Source: Halogeometricum rufum
GTDB taxonomy: Archaea > Halobacteriota > Halobacteria > Halobacteriales > Haloferacaceae
NCBI RefSeq assembly: GCF_900112175.1
Contig: NZ_FOYT01000001.1
Span: 1,736,001-1,800,000, forward strand
Length of the DNA: 64,000 nt
Direction of reading: 5' to 3'
The notes below the pieces were generated by a model, which worked only from the letters and a program-made list of their open reading frames with translations, did no database searches and was not told the origin of the DNA. The translations under genes were made by a program, and so were the position numbers. Of the stretch, positions 16,085 to 24,066 are shown piece by piece. Numbering within the stretch: the first letter of the stretch is position 1; each line of letters starts with the position of its first letter.

Positions 16085-17143
16085 TCACAGTTCGTTCGCG
16101 TCCACGTCGCCGACGAGGTACCGGACCGCGACGTAGACGCCCGCCGCGCCGACGGCGTACGCGAGGACGACGAACGGCGCCGCGGCGTCGGCGCTCCCGA
16201 TTGCGAGTCTGGCCGCCGTGTTCACCGGGTTGTGCGGGAACAGCGTGGTGCCGCCGAAGACGAACAGCACGCCGATGGAGTAGAGGAACTGCGCGGTGCG
16301 ACGCTCCGGCGCGAGCAACGCCACCGCGGCGGCGAGCGAGCAGACGAGCGTCGACAGCGCCGCCACGAGGACGACGAGCGTCGCCGGACTCGCCACGTCC
16401 GTCCCGTTGAACCCGAGGAGGACGAGCCACAGGACCGCCTGCGCGGGCGCGAGCGTCGCCGCCGCGAGGAGTTTACCGTCCACGATTTCCCGGAGGGTGA
16501 CGGGGGCGACGCGGAGCAGTTCCAGCGTCCCGCGCTCGCGTTCCTCGGTCAGCGAGTCCACCGTGAGCGACCCGCTGATGAACACCGGGAGGAAGAGCAG
16601 CAGGGGGACGAGGACGGTGTACGTGAAGCCGTAGTACGGGCTCGAACGCGTCTCCGGCGGGAGGTCGATGGGCAGCGTCGACAGCGACGCCGCGCGGTCC
16701 AGTCGCTCCGCGCGTTCGAGGTTCCGGAGCACGTCGCGGAGTTGGACGACGACCACCGTCGTCTGGACGTTCGAGTCCGGCACCGACGCCGAGACGAACA
16801 GCCTGCCGTCGCGTCGCTCACCTATCAGTACCGCGTCGATACCGGTCGCGGCGGGGTTCTCGAACGCGCTCGTCGCCGACGCCGCGTCGGGGTAGACGCT
16901 CGGGTCGACGCCCCGAACCTCGTCGGCCGCCCGCACCAGTTCGTCGGTGGCGTCGCCCGCGACGGCCACGTCCACCTCGTAGCCGCCGACCTGTCCGGGG
17001 TCGTACAGCGAGACGAGCCCGACGACGAGGAACGACGAGAACGCCGCGATGAACAACTGCAGCACCAAGGCGAGGACGATGGTCTTCTCCCTGCCGAGCG
17101 AGGAGAGTTCCCGCTTGGCGATGGTCACGCGCGGGTCACCCAA
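16085..17143 (-). CDS. ABC-2 type transporter permease
   Basis: A 352-residue membrane protein, last gene of a three-gene exporter operon. It has one N-terminal membrane helix (IVLALVLQLFIAAFSSFLVV), a long extracytoplasmic domain of about 130 residues, and then five or six C-terminal helices, the usual NatB/ABC-2 layout. A cytoplasmic loop holds TEERERGTLELLRVAPVTLREIVDGK, the conserved coupling segment of the family. Its start overlaps the preceding permease-protease gene by eight bases. The cargo is unknown; sodium ion, drug or peptide export have been linked to relatives. Confidence 0.88.
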   Translation of the reverse strand: MGDPRVTIAKRELSSLGREKTIVLALVLQLFIAAFSSFLVVGLVSLYDPGQVGGYEVDVAVAGDATDELVRAADEVRGVDPSVYPDAASATSAFENPAATGIDAVLIGERRDGRLFVSASVPDSNVQTTVVVVQLRDVLRNLERAERLDRAASLSTLPIDLPPETRSSPYYGFTYTVLVPLLLFLPVFISGSLTVDSLTEERERGTLELLRVAPVTLREIVDGKLLAAATLAPAQAVLWLVLLGFNGTDVASPATLVVLVAALSTLVCSLAAAVALLAPERRTAQFLYSIGVLFVFGGTTLFPHNPVNTAARLAIGSADAAAPFVVLAYAVGAAGVYVAVRYLVGDVDANEL

Positions 17144-19025
17144 GGCTGCTCACCACCGCGAGGTTGTAGGCGGTGTGAACCGCCGCCGCGACGAGGAACG
17201 ACGCGGCGTACCACCGCTTCCCGCGCGACGCGCCGACGGCGGAGACGGCCGCCGTGACGACGTGGAGCGCCAGTGGCGCGAGGAGCAACCCGACCGCCGC
17301 GAGGACGCCGACGTCGAGTCCGACGCCGGACGGGCCGAGCGCCGCGCGCCCGAGCGTCAACTCGGGCAGGCCGACCACCTGCGCGACGGCGGTGAACTTC
17401 TCGCCGACGAAGAAGCCCAGTCCCGAGAGCGCGCCGAGCGAGAGGGCGGTCCGCGTCGTCCGCTCGAACCGCCCCTTCTCGAACGCCGCGTAGACGTGGA
17501 GGCTCTTGGCCGCCTCCTCGACGAGGGCGACGAACGTCAGGAGGAGCGGGACGGTCAGTTCGACGGGGAGGACGAACAGGACGGCGATGGCGAGCAACTC
17601 GGCGACGAAGACGAACGGGATGGAGAGCCCCGAGACCAGCGCCACGTCCCGCGGGCGGGAGACGCGCGCGTCGAGGGCGTCGAGGAACTTCAGCGGCACC
17701 GCCCGCTGGGTGAACATGTCCTCCTCGCGGTAGACGCCCGCGCCGAGGAGGAACAGCACGCCCGCACAGAGGACGAACGGCCCCGTCGAGAACAGGAACG
17801 CGCCGAGGCTCACCGTTCCCGCCCCAAGGTCGCGGACGACGAGCGTCAGCGGCGAGATGAGCGCGACGGGCGTCACCTGCGTGAAGATGGCCGGGACGAA
17901 CGTGTAGGAGGTGAGAAACACCGACACCGCGACGGTGACGAAGGTGAGTTCCTTGAACGACCGGGCGAACATCGCGCCGACGAACGTCGCGCCGAGGAAC
18001 ACCAGTCCGATGGGGACGACGGCGGCGACGGAGACGACACCACCGCCGACGGCGAGGGCGATGGCCGTCGTGACGCCGAGGACGACGCCGACGTACGGGA
18101 GCGTCTTCCCGAGGACGATGTCGCCCGGCGAGACGGGCGCGACGAGGAGCAGTTCGCCCCGCCGGTTGATTCGCTCGTTCAACATCGTGCTGCCGTAGGC
18201 CTGCACGACGAAGTTCATCGGTACGAGGAACGCGAACGCGAGGACGAGCGAGGCGAACGGGAACGGCGGCCGCACGTCCGCCGGCGACCCGGTCGACCCG
18301 CCCGAGAGCGGGTTGATGCCGCCGAGGTTCGGCACCGAGAGCGACCCGTCGCCTCCGCCGTCCGTCGGCGAACCGGCCGCGGCCGAGCCGTCGTCGTCGG
18401 CAGTCGCGCCGGTGCCAGCGGCCGTCTCTCCGCCGGTCCCGCCGTCCGCCGACGGACCGGTAGCGCCGCCGTCGCTCCCGCCGGTTCCGCTTGCGTCGCC
18501 CCCGCCGGTGCCGTCGACGCCACCCGCCTCGCCGGCGGACGCGCCCGCCGGAAGCGGCGACCCCCGCGAGACGTACTCCAGCGAGACGACGACGGGGAAC
18601 GCCGCCGTCCGGTTCTCCTCGTTCCGCATCGCCGCGGTGTTGTACCGGCGGACGGCGTCGTTCAACGCCGCGAGTGCGGCCCGACTCTTCTGCGTGTCGT
18701 CGCCGAGGACGCGGCCGTCGAGGAGGAGGAGGTCCACCTCGCCCGCGCGGAGGGCGTCCGCGCTCGGGTCGCGCGGGTCGAGTGCCGGCGCGGCCGCGAC
18801 CGGGTCGTAGTACTGGCTGTCGTCGGCGACGCCGACGCGGTAGATGTCCCTGTCGAGGGCGACGCCGCCGGACACCACGCCGGCGGTGGCGACGCCGCCC
18901 GCGAGGACGACGGCGACGAGGAGCAGACCCACCGTCCGGCGGTCCAGCGTTCCCGCCGAGCGTTCGACCTCCCACCGGGCGATGCGCGCGACGGCGCGGA
19001 GACGCTCCCGGAGCGACCGACTCAC
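17136..19025 (-). CDS. ABC-2 permease fused to a PrsW-like intramembrane protease
   Basis: A 629-residue protein with two distinct halves. Residues 1-375 repeat the ABC-2 permease plan: one membrane helix, an external domain with a Gly/Ser/Thr/Asp-rich linker around 165-240, then helices with the coupling segment LLVAPVSPGDIVLGKTL. Residues from about 400 to 629 form a second membrane bundle with the PrsW hallmarks: EEAAK (about 503), FFVGEK (about 540), and two later His residues in LHVVTAAV and HTAYN. PrsW-type proteins are glutamic-type intramembrane proteases. The fusion in an exporter operon suggests cargo processing during export or stress-triggered cleavage, which is inference. Confidence 0.85.
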   Translation of the reverse strand: MSRSLRERLRAVARIARWEVERSAGTLDRRTVGLLLVAVVLAGGVATAGVVSGGVALDRDIYRVGVADDSQYYDPVAAAPALDPRDPSADALRAGEVDLLLLDGRVLGDDTQKSRAALAALNDAVRRYNTAAMRNEENRTAAFPVVVSLEYVSRGSPLPAGASAGEAGGVDGTGGGDASGTGGSDGGATGPSADGGTGGETAAGTGATADDDGSAAAGSPTDGGGDGSLSVPNLGGINPLSGGSTGSPADVRPPFPFASLVLAFAFLVPMNFVVQAYGSTMLNERINRRGELLLVAPVSPGDIVLGKTLPYVGVVLGVTTAIALAVGGGVVSVAAVVPIGLVFLGATFVGAMFARSFKELTFVTVAVSVFLTSYTFVPAIFTQVTPVALISPLTLVVRDLGAGTVSLGAFLFSTGPFVLCAGVLFLLGAGVYREEDMFTQRAVPLKFLDALDARVSRPRDVALVSGLSIPFVFVAELLAIAVLFVLPVELTVPLLLTFVALVEEAAKSLHVYAAFEKGRFERTTRTALSLGALSGLGFFVGEKFTAVAQVVGLPELTLGRAALGPSGVGLDVGVLAAVGLLLAPLALHVVTAAVSAVGASRGKRWYAASFLVAAAVHTAYNLAVVSSLG

Positions 19026-20038
19026 CGCGCGCCTCCCTCCGCCCCCGCCGTGTCGCTCTCGGTCCGCGTCGCGTCGCCCGTTCGGTCCCCGTCGCTCCCG
19101 TCGGGTCCGTCGCGCCCGCCGTCCGCCCCGGACGCGGCGGCCCGCCCCCTGCCGTCGTCGCGCGCCTCGGGCGGCCGGCCGGCGAGTTCGAGGAAGACGT
19201 CCTCCAGACTCGGCTCTCGCGTGCGGATGTCGACCACCTCGCCGCCGGCCGCCGCGGCCGCCTCGCGGACGGACTCGACGGCGTCCATGTCGGGGACGAC
19301 GCGCCGGTACCGGCCGTCGTCGGTGGCCTCCGACCCATCGACGGCCGCCGTGGTGAACACGTGGTACGTCGTCTCGCCGTGTTCCTCGCGTATCTCCGGC
19401 ACCGTCCCGCGGGCGATTATCTCCCCGCGGTTCATGATGACGACGCGGTCGCAGACGCTCTCGACGTGGTAGAGGTTGTGCGCGCTGAAGACGACGGTCT
19501 TGCCGCGGTCCGCGAGGTCACGGGTGAACTCCAGCACGTAGTTCGTCGTCAGGGGGTCCAGTCCCGACGCGGGTTCGTCGTAGATGAGCAGGTCCGGGTC
19601 GTTCACCAGCGACCGGGCGATGGCGACCTTTCGCTTCATCCCCTTCGACACGTCGCCCAACCGCCGGTCGCGGTGTTCGAGTTCGAGTCGGTCGAGAGTG
19701 TCCTCTGTGCGCCGGGTGGCCTCCTCGCGCGGCACGTCGTACAGGTCCGCGAAGAAGCGCAGGTACGACCGCGCGGTCATGTCCTCGTAGAGGGGTGACT
19801 CCTCGGGCAGGAAGCCGAGGTGGCGGCGCATCTCCGGGTCGCCGGCGTCGTAGTCGCCGACGCGCGCCGTCCCCTCGGTCGGTTCGACGAGTCCCGCCAG
19901 CATCTTCAGCGTCGTCGTCTTCCCCGCGCCGTTCGGCCCGACGACCCCGAAAATCTCCCCCTCGTCCACCGCGAAGTCGCTGCCGACGACGGCGGGGAAG
20001 TCCCCGTACGTCTTGCGAAGTCCCTCGACCCGTATCAT
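19022..20038 (-). CDS. ABC transporter ATP-binding protein (NatA-like)
   Basis: A 338-residue ATPase, first gene of the exporter operon. Walker A is GPNGAGKTT (about 34-42), the signature region is LGDVSKGMKRKVAIAR (the usual SGG is SKGM), Walker B is LLIYDEPASGLDP, and the His-loop sits in VVFSAHN. After the ATPase core there is a C-terminal domain of about 60 residues and a disordered Asp/Gly/Arg tail. Its stop overlaps the next gene by four bases. On the minus strand CATTTAACC about 28 bases upstream fits a TATA element and a leaderless start. Confidence 0.92.
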   Translation of the reverse strand: MIRVEGLRKTYGDFPAVVGSDFAVDEGEIFGVVGPNGAGKTTTLKMLAGLVEPTEGTARVGDYDAGDPEMRRHLGFLPEESPLYEDMTARSYLRFFADLYDVPREEATRRTEDTLDRLELEHRDRRLGDVSKGMKRKVAIARSLVNDPDLLIYDEPASGLDPLTTNYVLEFTRDLADRGKTVVFSAHNLYHVESVCDRVVIMNRGEIIARGTVPEIREEHGETTYHVFTTAAVDGSEATDDGRYRRVVPDMDAVESVREAAAAAGGEVVDIRTREPSLEDVFLELAGRPPEARDDGRGRAAASGADGGRDGPDGSDGDRTGDATRTESDTAGAEGGAR

Positions 20039-20061
20039 GCGCGTTGCGAGGGACGACCCCC

Positions 20062-20070
20062 GGTTAAATG
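20062..20070 (-). promoter_or_regulatory. TATA-like element of the ABC exporter operon
   Basis: CATTTAACC on the minus strand is about 28 bases before the start of the ATP-binding protein gene. No other promoter is seen within the three overlapping genes. Confidence 0.55.
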
Positions 20071-20150
20071 GTTCGTGCAGATGTTCAACGTTGATACTCG
20101 GGCCCGGAAGCGACGACGGACTGATTACCCGCGGCGAGAAACGGTGGGTC

Positions 20151-20369
20151 GTGCCCGCAGACGACTATCTCGACCCGCGGACGGCGCTGTTCGTCGGCGG
20201 GTTCGTCGCGTTCCTGTTCTGGTTCGCCGGCGGCCTCGCGTACGTCGCCGCGGGGGAGGTGTTGCCGACGGTCCGCACGTTCGCCCTCGTCTTCGTCGGC
20301 CTCGGGTTCGTCTTCTTCGGCGGCGGGGCCGTCGTCGCCCTCGTCCTCCGCTGGCGGGCCGGCGACTGA
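20151..20369 (+). CDS. Small two-helix membrane protein
   Basis: A 72-residue protein starting at GTG (reading Val-Pro-Ala-Asp-Asp-Tyr). Two hydrophobic helices (LFVGGFVAFLFWFAGGLAYV and ALVFVGLGFVFFGGGAVVAL) are separated by a short loop, and the end is Arg-Trp-Arg-Ala-Gly-Asp. The family is not recognised. The codon usage and the match of acidic ends around membrane helices look real. It is divergent from the ABC exporter operon. A 26-base tandem repeat begins within its last codons. Confidence 0.6.
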   Translation: MPADDYLDPRTALFVGGFVAFLFWFAGGLAYVAAGEVLPTVRTFALVFVGLGFVFFGGGAVVALVLRWRAGD

Positions 20370-20429
20370 CTCCCTGCGGACCGGCCGGCGACTGCCCCTC
20401 GCGAACGGACCGCCGACTGCCCCTCGCGG
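20357..20429 (+). repeat. 26-base tandem repeat at the end of the small membrane protein gene
   Basis: Units begin at 20357, 20383 and 20409 and share the core GCCGGCGACTGMCYCCCTSCG with small differences. The first unit contains the stop codon (GGCGACTGA); in later units the stop is changed to TGC. Confidence 0.75.
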
Positions 20430-20485
20430 CCGCGGACGCCGGGACGCGAAAACGTTTCGTGACACCCCGGCGATAGTTCGAACGT

Positions 20486-20638
20486 ATGGCTGTGACTGTC
20501 GTGCAAGGGACGGACGGTCGGTGGCATCGAACGGACATCCTCGCCTGCACCGAGTCGTCGGTGCTGGAGACCGGCGAGAAGCAGGACCGCGAACTGGAGG
20601 AGTTGGGAGAGGACCGGTGTTCGAACTGCACGTGGTAG
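20486..20638 (+). CDS. 50-residue protein with a C-terminal CxxC motif
   Basis: The short gene encodes MAVTVVQGTDGRWHRTD at its start, then a Cys at residue 21, an acidic helix (ETGEKQDRELEELGED), and CSNCTW at the end. Three cysteines with a His upstream could bind a metal such as zinc. An AACGTTTCGTG element sits about 30 bases before the ATG. It stands alone between a membrane protein and the convergent dehydrogenase gene. The family is not recognised, but the biased codons and Cys pattern support a real small protein. Confidence 0.6.
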   Translation: MAVTVVQGTDGRWHRTDILACTESSVLETGEKQDRELEELGEDRCSNCTW

Positions 20639-20672
20639 GGGCGCGCCGCGGCGCGGGCGGGAGATGCCTCGC

Positions 20673-21539
20673 CTACTCGTAGTCGTAGAACCCCTTCCCA
20701 GTCTTCTTGCCGAGGTCACCCGCGTCAACCTTCCGCTTGAGGAGGTACGCCGGCTTGTATCGGTCGCCGAGTTCCTCGTGAAGCGTCTCGGAGGCGTCCA
20801 GACAGATGTCGAGGCCGATGTGGTCGGCCAGCGTCAGCGGACCCATCGGCACGTTGGTGCCGAGCGTCATCCCCCGGTCGATGTCGTCCTTCGAGGCGAC
20901 GCCCTCGTCGTAGGCGCGGATGCCCTCGTTTATCCACGGCATCAGGATGCGGTTCGTGACGAACCCCGGCTTGTCGTCGGACTCCCACGTCTCCTTGTCG
21001 AGTTCCTCGGAGAACTCGTGCGCGAGGTCGACGACGGCGGGGTCCGTCTTCTCCCCGACGACGACTTCGACGCCCTTCATCACCGGCACCGGGTTCATGA
21101 AGTGGACGCCGACCACCTTCTCGGGGCGGTCCGTCGCGGCGGCGATGGTGGTGATAGACAGCGTGCTCGTGTTCGTCGCCAGCACCACGTCCTCGTCGGC
21201 CACCTCGTCTAAGTCCGCGAAGATGTCGCGCTTTATCTCCATGTCCTCGACGGCCGCCTCCACGACGAGGTCCGCGACGGAGAGGTCGGCCAACTCCGTC
21301 GTCCCGTGGATGCGGTCGAGGACGGCCTCCGACTCCGACTCGGTGAGGCGGTCCTTCCGCACGAACCGCGCGAGGGAGTCTTCGATGCTGTCGAACCCGC
21401 GTTCGACGAACTGCGTCTCGACGTCGCGCATGACCACGTCGTACCCGGCCATCGCGGCCACTTGCGCGATGCCGTTGCCCATCGTGCCGGCGCCGACGAC
21501 GCCGACCGTCTCCACGTCGGATAGCTCACGAACGTCCAT
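20673..21539 (-). CDS. hbd: 3-hydroxyacyl-CoA (3-hydroxybutyryl-CoA) dehydrogenase
   Basis: A 288-residue NAD-dependent dehydrogenase. The N-terminal nucleotide-binding motif is [21 protein letters not shown], followed by the catalytic region [10 protein letters not shown] and the His in [17 protein letters not shown], then the C-terminal helical domain ending in [11 protein letters not shown]. Length and motifs match the stand-alone bacterial-type enzyme that oxidises 3-hydroxyacyl-CoA in beta-oxidation or acts in polyhydroxyalkanoate metabolism. On the minus strand CGTTTAGAA about 27 bases before the ATG marks a likely leaderless promoter. No thiolase gene is adjacent. Confidence 0.92.
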   Translation of the reverse strand: MDVRELSDVETVGVVGAGTMGNGIAQVAAMAGYDVVMRDVETQFVERGFDSIEDSLARFVRKDRLTESESEAVLDRIHGTTELADLSVADLVVEAAVEDMEIKRDIFADLDEVADEDVVLATNTSTLSITTIAAATDRPEKVVGVHFMNPVPVMKGVEVVVGEKTDPAVVDLAHEFSEELDKETWESDDKPGFVTNRILMPWINEGIRAYDEGVASKDDIDRGMTLGTNVPMGPLTLADHIGLDICLDASETLHEELGDRYKPAYLLKRKVDAGDLGKKTGKGFYDYE

Positions 21540-21682
21540 GAGATTCGATGCGCGGCGACGGGTTCTAAACGTGGCGAACCGGCGCTCGTATCTGCCCTCC
21601 GGTAAAGAACGTGATAGATTTCGAACAGCCACGGAAACTCTCAAGTTGCGCAACGTGAAGGTACTCCCCAACGGGTGAAAGC

Positions 21683-22810
21683 GTGACGCAAGGTGCCGAC
21701 AGCGAGGATGGGGTCGACGACCACGCCGAGGGCGACGCCGTCGGTGAGTCCGAGGACCGAGAACGGGGGGGAGCGGAGGCCACGTCGGACGTCTCGTGGA
21801 GTGCGGCCGCCCCGACGGAGAGCGACGAGGAGATTCCGCTCCCGTGGACAGTCGTCGACGAGGGGGACGTCGAAGTCGAGGTGCCCGACGAGTTCGAGGC
21901 GTTGCGCTTCGTCGGCCCGAAGACGGCGGCGGCGCTTCGCGACTCGCCCATCGAGGTGGCGGATCTGGTTCGCAAGCGCGTCTCCTACCGCGACCTGACC
22001 GAACGTGGCGTCCATCCGGGCGTCGCGGCGAAGATTCGCCGGGAACACTCGCTGTCGTGGTCGTTCGACTCCGAGTCGTCGGACCTGTCGCGGCGGTCCT
22101 CGCAAGTCCGGGGACTGGACGACGAGGAACGCGCGTGGGTCGCCGCCTCCGCGGGGTGGGCCGAGGAGGACGAGTCGGCCGAGACGGACGGTTCAGGCGA
22201 CGCGAGGAGTGCGGAGTCGGCGTGGCAGGCCGAGAGCGTCGAAGCCGAGGGGGCGGACGAGCAGTCGCCGACCGACGGCGAGTCCGCGTGGCGGTCCTCG
22301 GCGACGGCGTCCAGCGACGACGGCCCGACGCGGGACGGCGAGGCGGCGTGGCGGGCGAAGGCCGGCGACGACGAGGCGGCGGGGAGCGAGGCCGGCGACG
22401 ACGAGGCGGCGTGGCGGGCGAAGGCCGGCGACGACGAGGCGGCGGGGAGCGAGGCCGGCGACGACGAGGCGGCGGGGAGCGAGGCCGGCGACGACGAGGC
22501 GGCGGGGAGCGAGGCGGCGTGGCGCGAACGGGCGACGGCGTCGCCGGGGACGAGTGACGACGACACCGGCGAGGCGTCCCGCGCCTCGGCCACCGACGCG
22601 GAGGCGGCGTGGCGCGAACAGAGCGCACCGACGCCGGTGACGGCCCTCGAAGCGGTGGACGACGCCTACGCCGACAGACTCGCCGACGCCGGCATCCGGT
22701 CGATTCGGCGACTCGCCACCGCCGACCCGGAGAGCGTCGCCGACGCCCTCGAACTCGACCGGCGACGGGTCGAACGGTGGTGCGAGGCGGCCCGCACCGC
22801 CCTCGACTGA
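21683..22810 (+). CDS. Helix-hairpin-helix protein with acidic tandem repeats
   Basis: A 375-residue acidic protein. Residues 70-130 contain a helix-hairpin-helix-like unit ([17 protein letters not shown]), and the C terminus has a second one ([23 protein letters not shown]). Between them lies a disordered segment in which [10 protein letters not shown] is repeated, with AAWRAK interruptions and several further Ala-Trp-Arg motifs. HhH units bind DNA without sequence preference, so a DNA-repair or chromosome-related role is plausible but unproved. The start is GTG; the true start could be further downstream because the first 40 residues are low complexity. Confidence 0.75.
   Translation: MTQGADSEDGVDDHAEGDAVGESEDRERGGAEATSDVSWSAAAPTESDEEIPLPWTVVDEGDVEVEVPDEFEALRFVGPKTAAALRDSPIEVADLVRKRVSYRDLTERGVHPGVAAKIRREHSLSWSFDSESSDLSRRSSQVRGLDDEERAWVAASAGWAEEDESAETDGSGDARSAESAWQAESVEAEGADEQSPTDGESAWRSSATASSDDGPTRDGEAAWRAKAGDDEAAGSEAGDDEAAWRAKAGDDEAAGSEAGDDEAAGSEAGDDEAAGSEAAWRERATASPGTSDDDTGEASRASATDAEAAWREQSAPTPVTALEAVDDAYADRLADAGIRSIRRLATADPESVADALELDRRRVERWCEAARTALD
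22340..22520 (+). repeat. In-frame 30/33-base repeats in the HhH protein gene
   Basis: The block starting GCCGGCGACGACGAGGCGGC occurs five times: three full 30-base units plus one 33-base variant and one end unit. Repeat lengths are multiples of three, so the frame is kept and they encode [10 protein letters not shown] or [11 protein letters not shown]. Repeat number is likely to vary between strains. Confidence 0.85.
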
Positions 22811-22937
22811 GCCGCCACCGAGAGAAGTTTTTACTCTTCGAGTTAATTTCTCTGTGCGCCATTTTTCGGCATTTCAACCGCTATAGAACGCACATAACCG
22901 GATTGTAGCTTGAAAGTCACAGATTCCTAACGACACC
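22811..22937 (+). terminator. T-rich region after the HhH gene
   Basis: Directly after the stop are GTTTTTACTC and TTAATTTC runs in an AT-rich stretch. T-tracts without strong hairpins are enough to end transcription in haloarchaea, so this likely ends the HhH transcript. Confidence 0.45.
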
Positions 22938-22939
22938 AG

Positions 22940-22948
22940 TTTTATATA
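22940..22948 (+). promoter_or_regulatory. TATA box of the fbp transcript
   Basis: TTTTATATAT is one of the best TATA matches in the window. It lies 28-30 bases before the ATG at 22972, not before the fbp ATG, which is about 140 bases away. The transcript should therefore begin at the upstream ORF. Confidence 0.65.
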
Positions 22949-22971
22949 TTTGCTGACCCGACTCGAAACCG

Positions 22972-23082
22972 ATGAGAACCGGTGACGCGACCGACGGAAG
23001 CGGCCCCGACCGGCCGTCGGCGACGCGCCGGCGGACGCCCCCTGTTGCACGCTCTGCCACGACACGCGGAGGTGCGTTCTGA
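22972..23082 (+). CDS. Candidate 36-residue upstream ORF of fbp
   Basis: An ATG placed where transcription from the strong TATA box should begin opens a 36-codon Arg/Thr/Pro-rich frame that ends in TGA three bases before the fbp ATG. It is in the same frame as fbp. A Shine-Dalgarno-like GGAGGTG (23068-23074) lies within it, 11 bases before the fbp ATG. The peptide has no recognisable domain. It may be a leader peptide that couples translation to fbp, or a by-product of a 5' untranslated region. Confidence 0.4.
   Translation: MRTGDATDGSGPDRPSATRRRTPPVARSATTRGGAF
23068..23074 (+). promoter_or_regulatory. Shine-Dalgarno site of fbp
   Basis: GGAGGTG lies 11 bases before the fbp ATG. It is notable because most genes in this window seem leaderless; it supports the ATG at 23086 as an internal, ribosome-bound start on a longer transcript. 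Confidence 0.6.
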
Positions 23083-23085
23083 CCG

Positions 23086-23982
23086 ATGGCCACCGAGGAG
23101 AAACCAACTTCGACGGAGACGGCATCGAACGAGACGACTATCACCCAGATTCTCGACGTGGTGGCCCGCGCGGCCCCCGAGATTCGCGCGGGACTCCCCG
23201 GGCGGCGCATCTACGCCGAGCAGAACAACCCCTCCGGGGAGACGCCGATGGAGGCGGACATCTACGCCGACGAGATGCTCTGCGAGCGACTCGGTGACCT
23301 CGACGGCGTCGGCGAGTACGCCAGCGAGGAACGGCAGGAGGTCATCGACACGGGGTCCGGGCTCTCCGTCTGCGTGGACCCCCTCGACGGTTCCTCGAAC
23401 CTGAAGCCCAACAACACGCTCGGAACCATCCTCGCCGTCTACGACGCCCCGCTTCCGGCCGCCGGGTCGGACATGGTCGCCGCGGCGTACGTCCTCTACG
23501 GCGCGACGACGACGATGATAACCGCCTACGACGACACCGTCACCGAGTACGTGGTTCAGGACGACGGCGAGTACGAGGCGGTCCGGGAGGACGTGACGCT
23601 CCCCGAGGACCCGTCGGTGTACGGCTTCGGCGGCCGCGTCCCCGAGTGGATAGACCCCTTCACGGAGTACGTCCGCGAAGTCGAGTCGGACCCGAGCATG
23701 AAACTCCGCTACGGCGGGTCGATGATCGGCGACGTGAATCAGGTCCTCACGTACGGCGGCATCTTCGCCTACCCGACGCTGACGGACCACCCCGAGGGGA
23801 AACTCCGCGTCCAGTTCGAGGGCTACCCCGTCGGTTACATCCTCGAAACCGCCGGCGGACGCTCCTCCGACGGCGAGCAGTCGCTGATGGACGTGGAGAA
23901 GGACGGCCTGCACTCCCGGACGCCGGTGTACGTCGGCAACGAGGAACTGATCGAGCGACTGGAAGCGGCACTCGACGACTGA
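23086..23982 (+). CDS. fbp: Class I fructose-1,6-bisphosphatase
   Basis: A 298-residue enzyme with the class I FBPase signature [10 protein letters not shown] (about 100-109), which holds the metal-binding Asp residues, and a conserved EADIYADE earlier. The C-terminal part ([24 protein letters not shown]) matches substrate-binding strands. It removes the 1-phosphate of fructose-1,6-bisphosphate in gluconeogenesis. Haloarchaea use this bacterial-type enzyme in place of, or beside, the archaeal FBP aldolase/phosphatase. The gene has a Shine-Dalgarno site and an unusual upstream ORF. Confidence 0.93.
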   Translation: MATEEKPTSTETASNETTITQILDVVARAAPEIRAGLPGRRIYAEQNNPSGETPMEADIYADEMLCERLGDLDGVGEYASEERQEVIDTGSGLSVCVDPLDGSSNLKPNNTLGTILAVYDAPLPAAGSDMVAAAYVLYGATTTMITAYDDTVTEYVVQDDGEYEAVREDVTLPEDPSVYGFGGRVPEWIDPFTEYVREVESDPSMKLRYGGSMIGDVNQVLTYGGIFAYPTLTDHPEGKLRVQFEGYPVGYILETAGGRSSDGEQSLMDVEKDGLHSRTPVYVGNEELIERLEAALDD

Positions 23983-24066
23983 GCGACTCGGCGCTCCCCC
24001 AGTCGCCGGCCGTCCGGCAAATTCTACATAGAAAACAATTTTGAACTACCCCGCACAGTCCGGGGT

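Noticed and set aside
17049-19472. Long plus-strand frame opposite the ABC operon
   Set aside because: Translation is Arg/Glu-rich low complexity without domains. The minus-strand genes show full ABC motifs and overlapping starts.
22340-22520. CRISPR array
   Set aside because: Repeats are adjacent, of codon-multiple length, and in frame with a gene; there are no unique spacers and no cas genes.
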